Positions 1 through 7,958 of a DNA stretch of 64,000 nt are shown one piece after another. Under the pieces are notes generated by a model, which was given only the letters and a program-made list of their open reading frames with translations, was not told the DNA's origin and did not search any database. A program made the translations under genes and the position numbers. Each line of letters begins with the position of its first letter. Position 1 is the stretch's first letter. This DNA is from Planctomycetaceae bacterium (GTDB lineage Bacteria; Planctomycetota; Planctomycetia; Planctomycetales; Planctomycetaceae), in NCBI GenBank assembly GCA_020638955.1, contig JACKHO010000002.1:744001-808000 (forward strand), in the 5' to 3' direction.

Positions 1-606
1 CGTGGGTCGCTGCATTTGGACGAAGATGGTCATGCGGCGTATGCGGCGAATCCCATCTACACGGCTTCGACCAATCCGTTGCTCGCCAGCTTGAAAGAGG
101 AATTTGCCACGGTGGATTGGGTGCTCGGTAAAACGCAGAACACGTTGCAGGATCTTTCCCGGAAGGCGACGCCACTCTCAGAAGAAGAACTCGGTCTGAG
201 TATTGATGTCCTGCAGGAAGCACAGCAGCTTACGAATGCCCAGCGGGCGCACTGCTTCGTGAGTCTCGTCCCTGACACTTGGGAAACAGTACCGCCAGCA
301 GGTGTTTCAGCAGAGCAGCGTGCGACGCCCCTGTCGATTTACAGTTCTCTCACTGCCGCGAATGGTCAACAGCGGATTGTTTTTCTCGACACTGTTTCCA
401 ATTTTCGACACCACACCCAGCCGCGAGAATTGTTCACGGCGAATGGAAAGCTCAGCCCCGCTGGTCATCGGCTGTATGCCGCGACGCTGGGGCAGGCTAT
501 TCTGCAGCAGGTGAGTGCAGGATCGAACCGACCCGTGCCTCAATACAGCGAGGCACCGCCAGTCGTTCGCGAAAGTGAAATGGTCCGGCGGCCAACTGGT
601 CCATAA
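1..606 (+). CDS. C-terminal part of a probable SGNH/GDSL-like hydrolase (cut by window edge)
   Basis: The reading frame is open from the first base to a TAA at 604-606, so the 5' end lies outside the window; a TTG at 16 is probably not the start. The visible 201 residues are soluble. The block FTANGKLSPAGHRLYAATLG near the C-terminus resembles the last conserved block of SGNH hydrolases or AlgX/AlgJ-like acetyltransferases, where a His follows a short Pro-Gly turn. No nucleophile block is visible because the N-terminal part is missing. The assignment is therefore tentative. The gene converges on the metallopeptidase at 613. Confidence 0.45.
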   Translation, partial: RGSLHLDEDGHAAYAANPIYTASTNPLLASLKEEFATVDWVLGKTQNTLQDLSRKATPLSEEELGLSIDVLQEAQQLTNAQRAHCFVSLVPDTWETVPPAGVSAEQRATPLSIYSSLTAANGQQRIVFLDTVSNFRHHTQPRELFTANGKLSPAGHRLYAATLGQAILQQVSAGSNRPVPQYSEAPPVVRESEMVRRPTGP

Positions 607-612
607 AGTCGA

Positions 613-1320
613 CTACCGCTGAGGGCTTCCCCAAATCTTTTCCAGCAGAGCAAACATTGCGGGATCGTGCTCTTTGAGTTGCGACGCAGTGAACGGATAG
701 AAGTCATTACGTCCAAAGAAGGCTTCGGTGTCTTCCGCAAAATACTCCTTGTGATTTGTCATGGCGTAGGACTTGGCCATTTTTCCGTCATGCCGTTCGA
801 CATTGTCATACGACCTGCTCTTCCGGGCCTGCTCGAAGACTTTGATGACCTCGCCGTTTTCGAATCCGACAACCTGATCGTGGTATGCGTGTGCCAGTTC
901 GTGCAGCACAAACATGGGCATTCGCTTGTTTTCACGTTCCATAATCGCGAGGTTCGTGAATTCAATGCACTTGGCTAAAGACTCAGCACGGCCATTTTCA
1001 CGCAACCAGTCAGCGCTGGGATGGTATTCCGCCGTTGGACCAAATCCCTCGTAGGGCGGGGATATCCACATAGGAACCAACTTCAGCCGCTCAACTTTTT
1101 CTGCAGGCACGACTGCGATGAGTCTGCGAATTTGTTCGTCAAGGATTTCCAGGCCGCGTTCGACCTGTTCGGGTTCCTGTTGCAGCAGCTGATGATGCAC
1201 ATACACCGTCCATCCCTGCACATCGCGTGTGTCGTAGTCGTCGTGGGCCAACAACGGCGTGACGAACGCACCAGCCACAATCATGAGGAAGAGAACCGAA
1301 CTCAGGTGGAGACGAAACAA
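613..1320 (-). CDS. Secreted zinc metallopeptidase-like protein (HELAH motif)
   Basis: A 235-residue protein is predicted if the TTG at 1320 is the start. That start gives a short basic stretch and a hydrophobic signal segment (LSSVLFLMIVAGAFVTPLLA). An upstream ATG at 1419 would overlap the preceding gene and add a hydrophilic leader, so it is less likely; an ATG at 1284 lies inside the signal segment. The zinc-binding HELAHAYHD motif is followed about 55 residues later by HKEYFAEDTEAFF, which can supply the third ligand Glu. This arrangement recalls the lethal-factor/MtfA-like gluzincins. Export and peptidase activity are inferred. It lies 50 bp downstream of the RraA-family gene on the same strand. 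Confidence 0.7.
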   Translation of the reverse strand: MFRLHLSSVLFLMIVAGAFVTPLLAHDDYDTRDVQGWTVYVHHQLLQQEPEQVERGLEILDEQIRRLIAVVPAEKVERLKLVPMWISPPYEGFGPTAEYHPSADWLRENGRAESLAKCIEFTNLAIMERENKRMPMFVLHELAHAYHDQVVGFENGEVIKVFEQARKSRSYDNVERHDGKMAKSYAMTNHKEYFAEDTEAFFGRNDFYPFTASQLKEHDPAMFALLEKIWGSPQR

Positions 1321-1370
1321 TGCATCACTCGCTGGACAAAGTCTTGAAACGCATGCGCGGACTGGAAGTT

Positions 1371-2108
1371 CTACTTCCGAGTCAGTCTCTGGGCGAGTTT
1401 GCCAATGAGGTCGCCACATTCCTTACGGGCATCGGACAAACCTTTGGCGGACAGATTTCCGCCGCGGCAGTAATCGAGCACGACCTGTTCGGCATCCATC
1501 AGTTCTTTGCAGGCGTCGGGGATTTCGGAGGCGATTTCAATTGGAATGGTCGTGACGCCGTTGAGGTCGCCGTGCAGCAGCATCCCTGGGTTGATGCAAA
1601 TTCCCCCGACGGTGACTGGCACGTTGATGTGCGGTATGTGGCAGTAGCCGTGCGAGCAAATGGTCCCGTTGGTGAAGACGGGAAAGCCAATGGCCTCAAC
1701 CTGATCCAAGTCGCGTCCTGCGCCTGAAGTGATGAGACCGGTGGCTCCGAACGACTTGTAAATGGTGCACATGACTTCGCCGAAGGTGGCACTCGTCGTT
1801 GGCGTATCCAAATCCTGGAAAACGACGACCGGTGGACCGGGCAATTCGGCGAATCGCTCGACCTGATCGGACAGACTGCCGTACACGTCGCTGCTTTGTG
1901 GCGGAGCCATGCTGCGGAACGTTGAAGTCAGTGCAAATCCCACCATGGGCGGGAATTTGGGAAAACAGGACTTAATCGAGTCGTTCATGTAGCCGACGTT
2001 GCGTGGACGTACGTCGAATAGCTCAATGACGTTACAAACAGTAGGGGTGTCGTACTTGGCGAGAGCCGCGAGCGTTTCTGCGGAATTCTGAATTTGATTC
2101 ATGGTCAT
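1371..2108 (-). CDS. RraA-family / HMG aldolase-like protein
   Basis: This 245-residue protein belongs to the RraA-like fold, which includes 4-hydroxy-4-methyl-2-oxoglutarate aldolases and the RNase E inhibitor RraA. The family signature appears as ITSGAGRDLDQVEAIGFPVF, containing the Arg-Asp pair that binds metal and substrate, followed by the C-terminal HGDLNGVTTIP block. The family was formerly annotated as dimethylmenaquinone methyltransferase. In planctomycetes such proteins are usually metabolic lyases with unknown substrate, so no gene symbol is given. The ATG at 2108 is followed by a second ATG at 2102; neither has a strong ribosome-binding site. The gene is divergent from the GH10-like gene. 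Confidence 0.85.
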   Translation of the reverse strand: MTMNQIQNSAETLAALAKYDTPTVCNVIELFDVRPRNVGYMNDSIKSCFPKFPPMVGFALTSTFRSMAPPQSSDVYGSLSDQVERFAELPGPPVVVFQDLDTPTTSATFGEVMCTIYKSFGATGLITSGAGRDLDQVEAIGFPVFTNGTICSHGYCHIPHINVPVTVGGICINPGMLLHGDLNGVTTIPIEIASEIPDACKELMDAEQVVLDYCRGGNLSAKGLSDARKECGDLIGKLAQRLTRK

Positions 2109-2445
2109 TCTGTCTCAACCGGAAGAGGAATTTGTCGACAATACCTTTGGAGGGCTGGAGTCTAAATGAACGGGCCCTGCGCCCGCCACCATCGGGCGTC
2201 CTTGAACTGAAATCGTGTGAGGACATACACTTCCCACCAAGCAACACCTGCTCCTGTTTGGGCTTCGTCAGCTGTTCGTGGAGATTCACGAACGGAATAC
2301 GCGGCACGACGAGTACAGGATGTCCCCGTCTGCCATTGACTATGGCTACAATTTCGAAGTTTGCTCGGCAACGCCTCATCAGTTGCCGAAGCAAGCCCAT
2401 GTAACGTTCACCAGTTCAAAACATTCCAACCAGGGAGATGCAATC
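2109..2445. other. Divergent intergenic region
   Basis: This 337-bp gap separates the divergent RraA-family and GH10-like genes and should hold both promoters. I saw no convincing -10/-35 pair, hairpin or small gene. The ribosome-binding site AGGGAG at 2432-2437 belongs to the downstream gene. Confidence 0.5.
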
Positions 2446-3924
2446 ATGGGAGTGATGCGATTCGAAGTGCATCCCCCAGAGTTGGGGCAACCGTGGCAGG
2501 GGTGGGAATGTGCATACGTAAGCGGATTGGGTGGACGCATTTTTGCCACGCGTCCCGATTTTGATGGTTCCATTCTGACCTGTCGCCGTTCCCAAAACGA
2601 CAGCGGCAAAGTTTGTGTGCCCTGGCCCGTTTCCGGTCACGGAATGCCCCTGGTGTCGACGGCGTCGTTGCGAGAACGGGAACAGCCTTATGTGCTGTCG
2701 CTTGAGCTGGCTCGCGGGAAGCTTTGCGAAGTACGCGATCAGGCTGCCATTTGGGAAATGGGGCGGATGAGCATTCCTGAAGCGTTTCGGACGGCCCAAC
2801 AAAAGGCCTTTCGGGCGTTTGCTCGTGCCAGTTCTTGCGGTGACGAACTGGCTATCAAGGTGGGTTACGCAAATGAATCGCTGAAACATGCGTTCGATGC
2901 GGCCGAAATCCTTATCGGCGCCTATTCCGTTCAGCGTCTCGCCAGTGTACGCCGAACGCAGCGTCACGCGCCGGGACTCTTGGGGGCACCTTTCGAAGGG
3001 GATTTGTCCGATCCTCAAATTCAAAGTGCATTCGACACAACGTTTGACACCGTTTGCGTTCCGTTAAAGTGGACCCATATCGAGCCCGAAGAGGGCCAAT
3101 ACAACTGGCAGGCCGCGGACGACCTTGTTCGCTGGGCAGCGGAAAAGCGGAAAATCCTGAGTGGCGGCCCATTGGTTGATTTGAGCCCAAATGGACTCCC
3201 CCCCTGGCTGGCTCCGTGGAAAAATGACGTTCTCAATCTCCCCAGTTTCGTCTGTGACTACGTCGATACAGTCATTGGACGGTACGCGGGATTGATCAGG
3301 ATGTGGGAAGTGTCGACGGCTGGCAATACCGGTGGTGCACTCGATTTATCGGAAGAGCACCGCCTGGCCCTGGTGGCTCGGACATTGGAAGCCGCCGTTC
3401 GCAAAGACGCCGATTCCCAGTTCTTCATTCGTATCGAACAACCATGGGGAGAGTACCAGCGTAGTGGCAGACACCGACTGTCCCCATTTGAGTTCGTTGA
3501 TGCGATTATCCGTTCCAGCATGGGGCTGACGGGTGTTACGCTCGAAATTAACGCGGGATACTGTCGCAACGGCTGTATTTCTCGCGACCTGCTCTCGATT
3601 TCGCGGCTCATCGATCAGTGGAGCATGCTGGGTGTACAGCTTCACGTGGCGTTGGCATGTCCTTCGGCGACCACAACCGACACAAAAGCCACCCCCATTA
3701 GCGTTTCGTCCAATTGGAAGGATAAGTGGTCAATCGAGACTCAGGCCGACTGGTTTGAGCTTGTATTGCCGCTATTACTTGCCAAACCCGCTGTAACCGG
3801 AGTTTTCCTGCAACAGTTTGACGACAGTATCCCGCATAAGTTCCCGCATGCCGGCGCGATCGACGATACTGGAAAGCAGAAACCCGTTCTCGATGCGTTC
3901 CGAGGTCAACGGGGCGAAATTTGA
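2446..3924 (+). CDS. GH10 xylanase-like TIM-barrel protein with atypical active site
   Basis: Starting at the ATG at 2446, which follows AGGGAG by 8 bases, the protein has 492 residues and no signal peptide. The first 170 residues form an N-terminal domain of unknown type. The rest resembles glycoside hydrolase family 10: FDTVCVPLKWTHIEPEEGQY matches the conserved strand-3 region, followed by PPWLAPW and IRMWEVSTAGN. GH10 enzymes carry the acid/base Glu in a WDVVNE motif and the nucleophile in a TELD motif. Here these sites read WEVSTAGN and LHVALACP, so neither catalytic Glu is in its usual place. The protein may act by a different mechanism or be non-catalytic. Confidence 0.7.
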   Translation: MGVMRFEVHPPELGQPWQGWECAYVSGLGGRIFATRPDFDGSILTCRRSQNDSGKVCVPWPVSGHGMPLVSTASLREREQPYVLSLELARGKLCEVRDQAAIWEMGRMSIPEAFRTAQQKAFRAFARASSCGDELAIKVGYANESLKHAFDAAEILIGAYSVQRLASVRRTQRHAPGLLGAPFEGDLSDPQIQSAFDTTFDTVCVPLKWTHIEPEEGQYNWQAADDLVRWAAEKRKILSGGPLVDLSPNGLPPWLAPWKNDVLNLPSFVCDYVDTVIGRYAGLIRMWEVSTAGNTGGALDLSEEHRLALVARTLEAAVRKDADSQFFIRIEQPWGEYQRSGRHRLSPFEFVDAIIRSSMGLTGVTLEINAGYCRNGCISRDLLSISRLIDQWSMLGVQLHVALACPSATTTDTKATPISVSSNWKDKWSIETQADWFELVLPLLLAKPAVTGVFLQQFDDSIPHKFPHAGAIDDTGKQKPVLDAFRGQRGEI

Positions 3925-4211
3925 GTCAAAGTTCGCGTGGTTGTTTGAACATCCGTAAAATGTTTGAACACTCAAACCGTTACAAGTCGTTAACACGACC
4001 CTTCCAAACCAGAACACTCGTACAGTTGTTTCCACGACATCCTCACTCGAAAACCGAAGATTCTGACTGGAAGACATCCGTTCAATTCCAATTCGCAGAG
4101 AATCGTAATATCATCGTGGGGATGACTTTGACGCAGACTCGCTGGGGAGTGTATCTGCAGGTGAGGGAAGGCGGCGCCAGTTACCTGTAACATCGTCATA
4201 AGGAACTGATT

Positions 4212-5291
4212 TTGGAATCACGGCCAGACAAACAGTGCGCGATCACTGACGTTGTCGAAATCACGGAACGGGAAGACCTGTTTCAGATTGTCGACAATGA
4301 GCAGATCACGGAGTTTTCGCGCGCGTATGGCAAGGATGGTTTCTCAAGTGCAGCATCGGTCTTGAAATCGACTGGCGTGGTACATCGGCGCATTTGCCGC
4401 CCCGGCATCAACGCGCTCGACATTGGTCTCGCCGTTGCGGAAAAACTCCAGAAGACGTATGGGTTTTCATGGTCGGATTGTCCGGCCATCGGACTGAGCC
4501 ACTCTCACGCCGAACCAGACTCGCTGCACTGGCTTGCGAATCAACTCAGTGACGAGTTGGGAATTGACCGCGAGAAGTTTTTTGGAATCAATTTTGGCTG
4601 TGTTGGTTTCCTGGAACTGCTGCGACTCGGCGTGCAGGAATTCAATGCGAAAGGTGGACCTGTTCCACTGCTGACCGTTGAAGTGCCCGACGGCTGGCAC
4701 GACGCGTCTGACCGTTCGTTCTGCGGTATTGTCTCCTCTGGTGCAACTGGTTCGTTGCTTCACAGCGGTGCCGGTCACATTGTGCAGCGGGTTGCGGTGG
4801 TTGCCGAGGAAGTACCACCAGCTCCGAACATGCCGCTGGAAGACTTGTTCTGGACTGAAACCAATGAAGTATTGAACTTCTACGGTCAGCCGGAAATGCG
4901 TACCGTCATGCGAATGAACGGTGGCCAGGTCTTCCTGTCGGGTACCGAACTCATGATTGGAGCGTTCCGCAAAGCATTCGCATCCATCACTGATCCCACT
5001 CGCCGAGTGCTCGTCGCTTCGCACCAGCCAAGTGGAAAAATGTTGCGGGCGATGATTTCCGTCCTGCGGACTGAATTCCCGAATATCGAATTCCTGAACA
5101 ACCTTTCGCATCACGCGAATAGTATTTCCTCAACAATCCCCACGGTACTCTCCCACTTGGAGTCCATTCTCGAACGCTCGGGATCGGCTCCAGTTCAACC
5201 CGGTGACTACGTACTGCTGCCGGCCGCGGGAATTTGCATGGAGTGGAAGGCAACCCACCTCTCGCAGGGCTGGGCTGTCATCGAGTGGTAA
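4212..5291 (+). CDS. 3-oxoacyl-ACP synthase III-like (FabH/KAS III family) enzyme
   Basis: This 359-residue thiolase-fold protein starts at a TTG preceded by AAGGA nine bases upstream. The KAS III catalytic triad can be traced: Cys130 in INFGCVGFLELL, His271 in ASHQPSGKM and Asn303 in SHHANSISSTIP. The usual ACAG around the Cys and the GNTS around the Asn are both altered, so it is a divergent member that could condense unusual acyl starters or only transfer acyl groups. It is followed 48 bp downstream by a DUF2156 transferase. Dehydratase and ACP genes lie just beyond on the other strand, which supports a role in specialised lipid synthesis. Confidence 0.8.
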   Translation: MESRPDKQCAITDVVEITEREDLFQIVDNEQITEFSRAYGKDGFSSAASVLKSTGVVHRRICRPGINALDIGLAVAEKLQKTYGFSWSDCPAIGLSHSHAEPDSLHWLANQLSDELGIDREKFFGINFGCVGFLELLRLGVQEFNAKGGPVPLLTVEVPDGWHDASDRSFCGIVSSGATGSLLHSGAGHIVQRVAVVAEEVPPAPNMPLEDLFWTETNEVLNFYGQPEMRTVMRMNGGQVFLSGTELMIGAFRKAFASITDPTRRVLVASHQPSGKMLRAMISVLRTEFPNIEFLNNLSHHANSISSTIPTVLSHLESILERSGSAPVQPGDYVLLPAAGICMEWKATHLSQGWAVIEW

Positions 5292-5339
5292 TCATCGAGT
5301 TGGAAACCTCTTTCCAGCAGACAGTGTCTTCAGTTCCCC

Positions 5340-6530
5340 ATGTCTCACCCACAGCATTCTGCAATTGCCGATGAGTGGGTACGCAGTAAACGTACGGAAC
5401 TCGCTGCTGAGCAAAGACAGTTGCTGGAAGAACTCGCCTTCCAGTACGGCGACTCTCCCGACTCCTACCTCGCCACCGAACCGCACGGAGAGTGCGTGTT
5501 CTGGGGCGACACCGCGGCAGCGACCATGGAAGTTGACCGCGGTAACTGGCACGCACCAGGGGGACTGCTTTCTTCGCCGGAGCAGAAGGAGTCGCTCATT
5601 CAACACCTCGCCGACCTCGCAAAGCAGGAACGTCAGGTTGTCTCGGTCTATTCGGTGGGTGAAAGTGAACGTCCACTCTTTGAGGACAATGGATTCGAGG
5701 CCACGAAATTCGGTGAGGAACCGTATCTCGACCTCACTACGCTGACATGGTCGGGGAAACCGTATGAATGGGTGCGACGCCAGACCAACTACTGCCGCCG
5801 CCAAAACGTCATTGCGGAAGAAATCGATCACACACCGCACAATACGCTGATAAATCCCAACTGGACCAAGCGTCCCACCGACGTGGGAAACATACCACTC
5901 GTTTCGCCAACAGCCGACGAATACCAGAAACTCACAGACGAACTCGACGCGATTCAACTCGAAGATTTTGCCGGCCGCGCCTACGAGCATCCGTTGCGAC
6001 TTTTTGAAGGACAGTTCTTCCCACGCGATTTGTACCGGCGTCGACTGTTCGTCGCCCGGCAGGAAGGTACCAACCGCATTGAAGCGTTCTGCGTGACGAA
6101 CCCCATGCAGAATGGTGCGTGGTGGGCCATTGAAATGTACCGCAAGAGGAACGACGCCGTCCGAGGCGTTGTGCCGTTTCTCATGCGCGAAATCATTGAC
6201 CAGTTCAAAGCGGAAGGGGTGCATGAAGTCTCCCTGTGCATGATTCCCGGCCGCGGCCTCAAGTCCGGCACGAGTCGCGAATCTTCACTGGCTCGCTGGG
6301 CACTCGGGACGTGGTACTGGCTCTCTCCAAAGGCGTTCGACATTCGCGGACAGGAACACTTCAAGACCCGGTTCCGTCCCGAATTCAAAAACCGCTACAT
6401 GTGCATTGCGCCGGGGGCGAGTCTGTGGCACATGTTTTCCTTCATGCGCGTGTGCGGTGCGATGGACATTTCACTTTGGAAATTCATCAAAGTGTCGCTG
6501 TCGTGGAAATCGACGCCCAAAGAATCCTGA
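5340..6530 (+). CDS. DUF2156 (LPG synthase C-terminal-like) transferase
   Basis: The 396-residue protein matches the GNAT-like catalytic domain found at the C-terminus of MprF, which transfers amino acids from aminoacyl-tRNA to lipids. Support comes from the FEDNGFEATKFGEEPYLDLT segment, from EVSLCMIPGR, and from the terminal DIRGQEHFKTRFRPEFKNRY, typical of this family. There is no flippase-like membrane region, so it is a stand-alone catalytic domain. The substrate cannot be read from sequence. It probably forms an operon with the upstream KAS III-like gene. It converges with the FabZ-like gene. Confidence 0.75.
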   Translation: MSHPQHSAIADEWVRSKRTELAAEQRQLLEELAFQYGDSPDSYLATEPHGECVFWGDTAAATMEVDRGNWHAPGGLLSSPEQKESLIQHLADLAKQERQVVSVYSVGESERPLFEDNGFEATKFGEEPYLDLTTLTWSGKPYEWVRRQTNYCRRQNVIAEEIDHTPHNTLINPNWTKRPTDVGNIPLVSPTADEYQKLTDELDAIQLEDFAGRAYEHPLRLFEGQFFPRDLYRRRLFVARQEGTNRIEAFCVTNPMQNGAWWAIEMYRKRNDAVRGVVPFLMREIIDQFKAEGVHEVSLCMIPGRGLKSGTSRESSLARWALGTWYWLSPKAFDIRGQEHFKTRFRPEFKNRYMCIAPGASLWHMFSFMRVCGAMDISLWKFIKVSLSWKSTPKES

Positions 6531-6580
6531 CCAACAGAGTTGAGTTGGTCATCTGTTTGGGACCAGCAGGCAGCCCCCAA

Positions 6581-7051
6581 TTAATCGCCTGTGGTGCCTT
6601 CAATAAGCTGTGCCAACGCATTGGCGACCACGTTATCCTGATTGATGTTCTTTGGAATCCCCGCTTCATCGGGACTGAGTTGGGCGAACACAATTTGTGC
6701 TTCGGCGACGAGTTCGTCACCCACGTGAGCTTTGACGTCCGTAACGCCCCCTTCTTCGCGGGCGTCTTCCAGCGTAGCTGTGTAGACAATTTGGTCGCCC
6801 GGTCGGACATGCTTGTGGTACACGACCTTCGGCACTTTCGCCAGGAAAATGAGAGACGAGAAGTTGTGCGTTTGCCCCAGTAGAATTCCACCGGTTTGCG
6901 CCATTCCCTCGAGCATGAGCGAATGAGGCATGACTGGATAGCCAGGGAAATGGTCGTGCATGTGCTCTTCCGAGAGCGACACATTCTTCACTGACTTGGC
7001 GCGGACGCCTGGTTCGAACTCAATGAACCGGTCAACCCAGAACCATCGCAT
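6581..7051 (-). CDS. FabZ-like 3-hydroxyacyl-ACP dehydratase
   Basis: This 156-residue hot-dog protein carries the FabZ signature DHFPGYPVMPHSLMLEGMAQ, with catalytic His34 and Glu48. It has the usual single hot-dog length plus a short C-terminal tail. FabZ enzymes dehydrate 3-hydroxyacyl-ACP in fatty acid synthesis. Pro-Gly-Val after the MP in housekeeping FabZ is replaced here by His-Ser-Leu, so it may be a paralog for a special lipid rather than the main FabZ. It lies downstream of the acyl carrier protein gene on the same strand, separated by two hairpins. Confidence 0.85.
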   Translation of the reverse strand: MRWFWVDRFIEFEPGVRAKSVKNVSLSEEHMHDHFPGYPVMPHSLMLEGMAQTGGILLGQTHNFSSLIFLAKVPKVVYHKHVRPGDQIVYTATLEDAREEGGVTDVKAHVGDELVAEAQIVFAQLSPDEAGIPKNINQDNVVANALAQLIEGTTGD

Positions 7052-7157
7052 GACACTCTCCCGGACCCCGACGTCTCAACGGGGAATACAACCTGACAAT
7101 GAAACTCATGGGCGCTCACGCCCCAACTCGTTACGAAATCAGTGAGACAATAACGCA

Positions 7158-7187
7158 AAAGGTCGCACACTTCCATGTGCGACCTTT
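7158..7187 (-). terminator. 12-bp stem hairpin between ACP and FabZ-like genes
   Basis: Perfect inverted repeat AAAGGTCGCACA (7158-7169) and TGTGCGACCTTT (7176-7187) with a 6-base loop. Read on the minus strand it is followed by a short T-rich stretch (TTTTGCGTTATT), so it may end or attenuate transcription from the ACP gene before the dehydratase gene. Confidence 0.65.
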
Positions 7188-7213
7188 CAATTTGCTCATC
7201 GGTCAATCGACGA

Positions 7214-7239
7214 GTTTCCGCCTGTCAAAAAGCGGAAAC
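7214..7239 (-). terminator. 8-bp stem hairpin just after the ACP stop codon
   Basis: GTTTCCGC (7214-7221) and GCGGAAAC (7232-7239) pair around a 10-base loop, starting five bases after the ACP stop codon. No T-tract follows on the minus strand, so it could be an mRNA-stabilising 3' structure rather than a true terminator. Confidence 0.45.
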
Positions 7240-7243
7240 CAGC

Positions 7244-7630
7244 TTAGCCGAGTTTCGAGGCAATGAAATTGCAAATCATCTTCACTGTGAACAAGTCGGC
7301 CACGTTGCTGACCTTAGGATCTGCAGCGAACTTGTCGACGTCGGCGTGCGGCATCTTCTCTTTCATTTCGGCGATACCAGCTTCGGTAACGACGCCGTCC
7401 TTCACGAAACCGGCTTCGGCGTTCGCAAGGTTTTCCGGGAAGAGTTCGGCGCGAGGAATCTGAATGCCGAATGCCTTGTCCAACTGGAAGACAATGTCGA
7501 GGAAGTCGATGGACTCTGCGCCCAAATCGCCAATCAACGTTGACTCCAGTTCCACTTCGTCGTCGTCGACCCCGAGGGCATCAACCAGAACACCACGAAC
7601 CTTTTCGAAAATCTCATCTTGACTGGGCAT
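7244..7630 (-). CDS. Acyl carrier protein, extended form
   Basis: At 128 residues this is about 50 longer than a standard ACP. The 4'-phosphopantetheine attachment site is Ser40 in LGAESIDFLDIV, preceded by typical helix I and the acidic VDDDEVELES loop. After the FGIQIPRAELFPENL region there is an insertion of roughly 40 residues (about 69-108) before the final VSNVADLFTVKMICNFI helix that closes the ACP fold. The gene is followed by two hairpins and then the FabZ-like gene. It is probably a dedicated carrier for the local KAS III-like and dehydratase enzymes, not the housekeeping ACP. Confidence 0.85.
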   Translation of the reverse strand: MPSQDEIFEKVRGVLVDALGVDDDEVELESTLIGDLGAESIDFLDIVFQLDKAFGIQIPRAELFPENLANAEAGFVKDGVVTEAGIAEMKEKMPHADVDKFAADPKVSNVADLFTVKMICNFIASKLG

Positions 7631-7958
7631 TGCAGCTCAATCTCCGACTGTGCCGTCTTGAATGTCACGGCTGTTGCTTACCGAAAAATCCCCAAACCAA
7701 TTCAGAGACATCAGGTCGCCGGTAAGAAACGCCTGATGTTATCTTTCATCGGCACTCCGTAGCGTCTACGCGACCCACTTCGCGACAAATAACGCACATT
7801 GTCCAATGCTCCCAAACCGCCGATGAGTTGCATAAGCGGGCCGAGAATGTTCTCAAGTTGACATCGTTTTGGCAATCCTAAGCGGACCACCCCGGCAAAC
7901 AAACGCAAACACCTCCCAGAACGACACTTACGACACACGCCTCAAAGAATTCCCGAAT
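7631..7958. other. Intergenic region upstream of the ACP gene
   Basis: This 328-bp stretch lies between the ACP gene and the end of the cytochrome gene, both on the minus strand. It should contain the ACP promoter. An open frame at 7711-7938 on the minus strand has no ribosome-binding site or recognisable product, and I do not call it a gene. Confidence 0.4.

Noticed and set aside
3921..4190. 89-codon frame between the GH10-like and KAS III-like genes
   Set aside because: No start signal, no similarity; probably intergenic DNA.
7711..7938. 75-codon frame upstream of the ACP gene
   Set aside because: No ribosome-binding site, no recognisable product, biased Arg/Cys composition.
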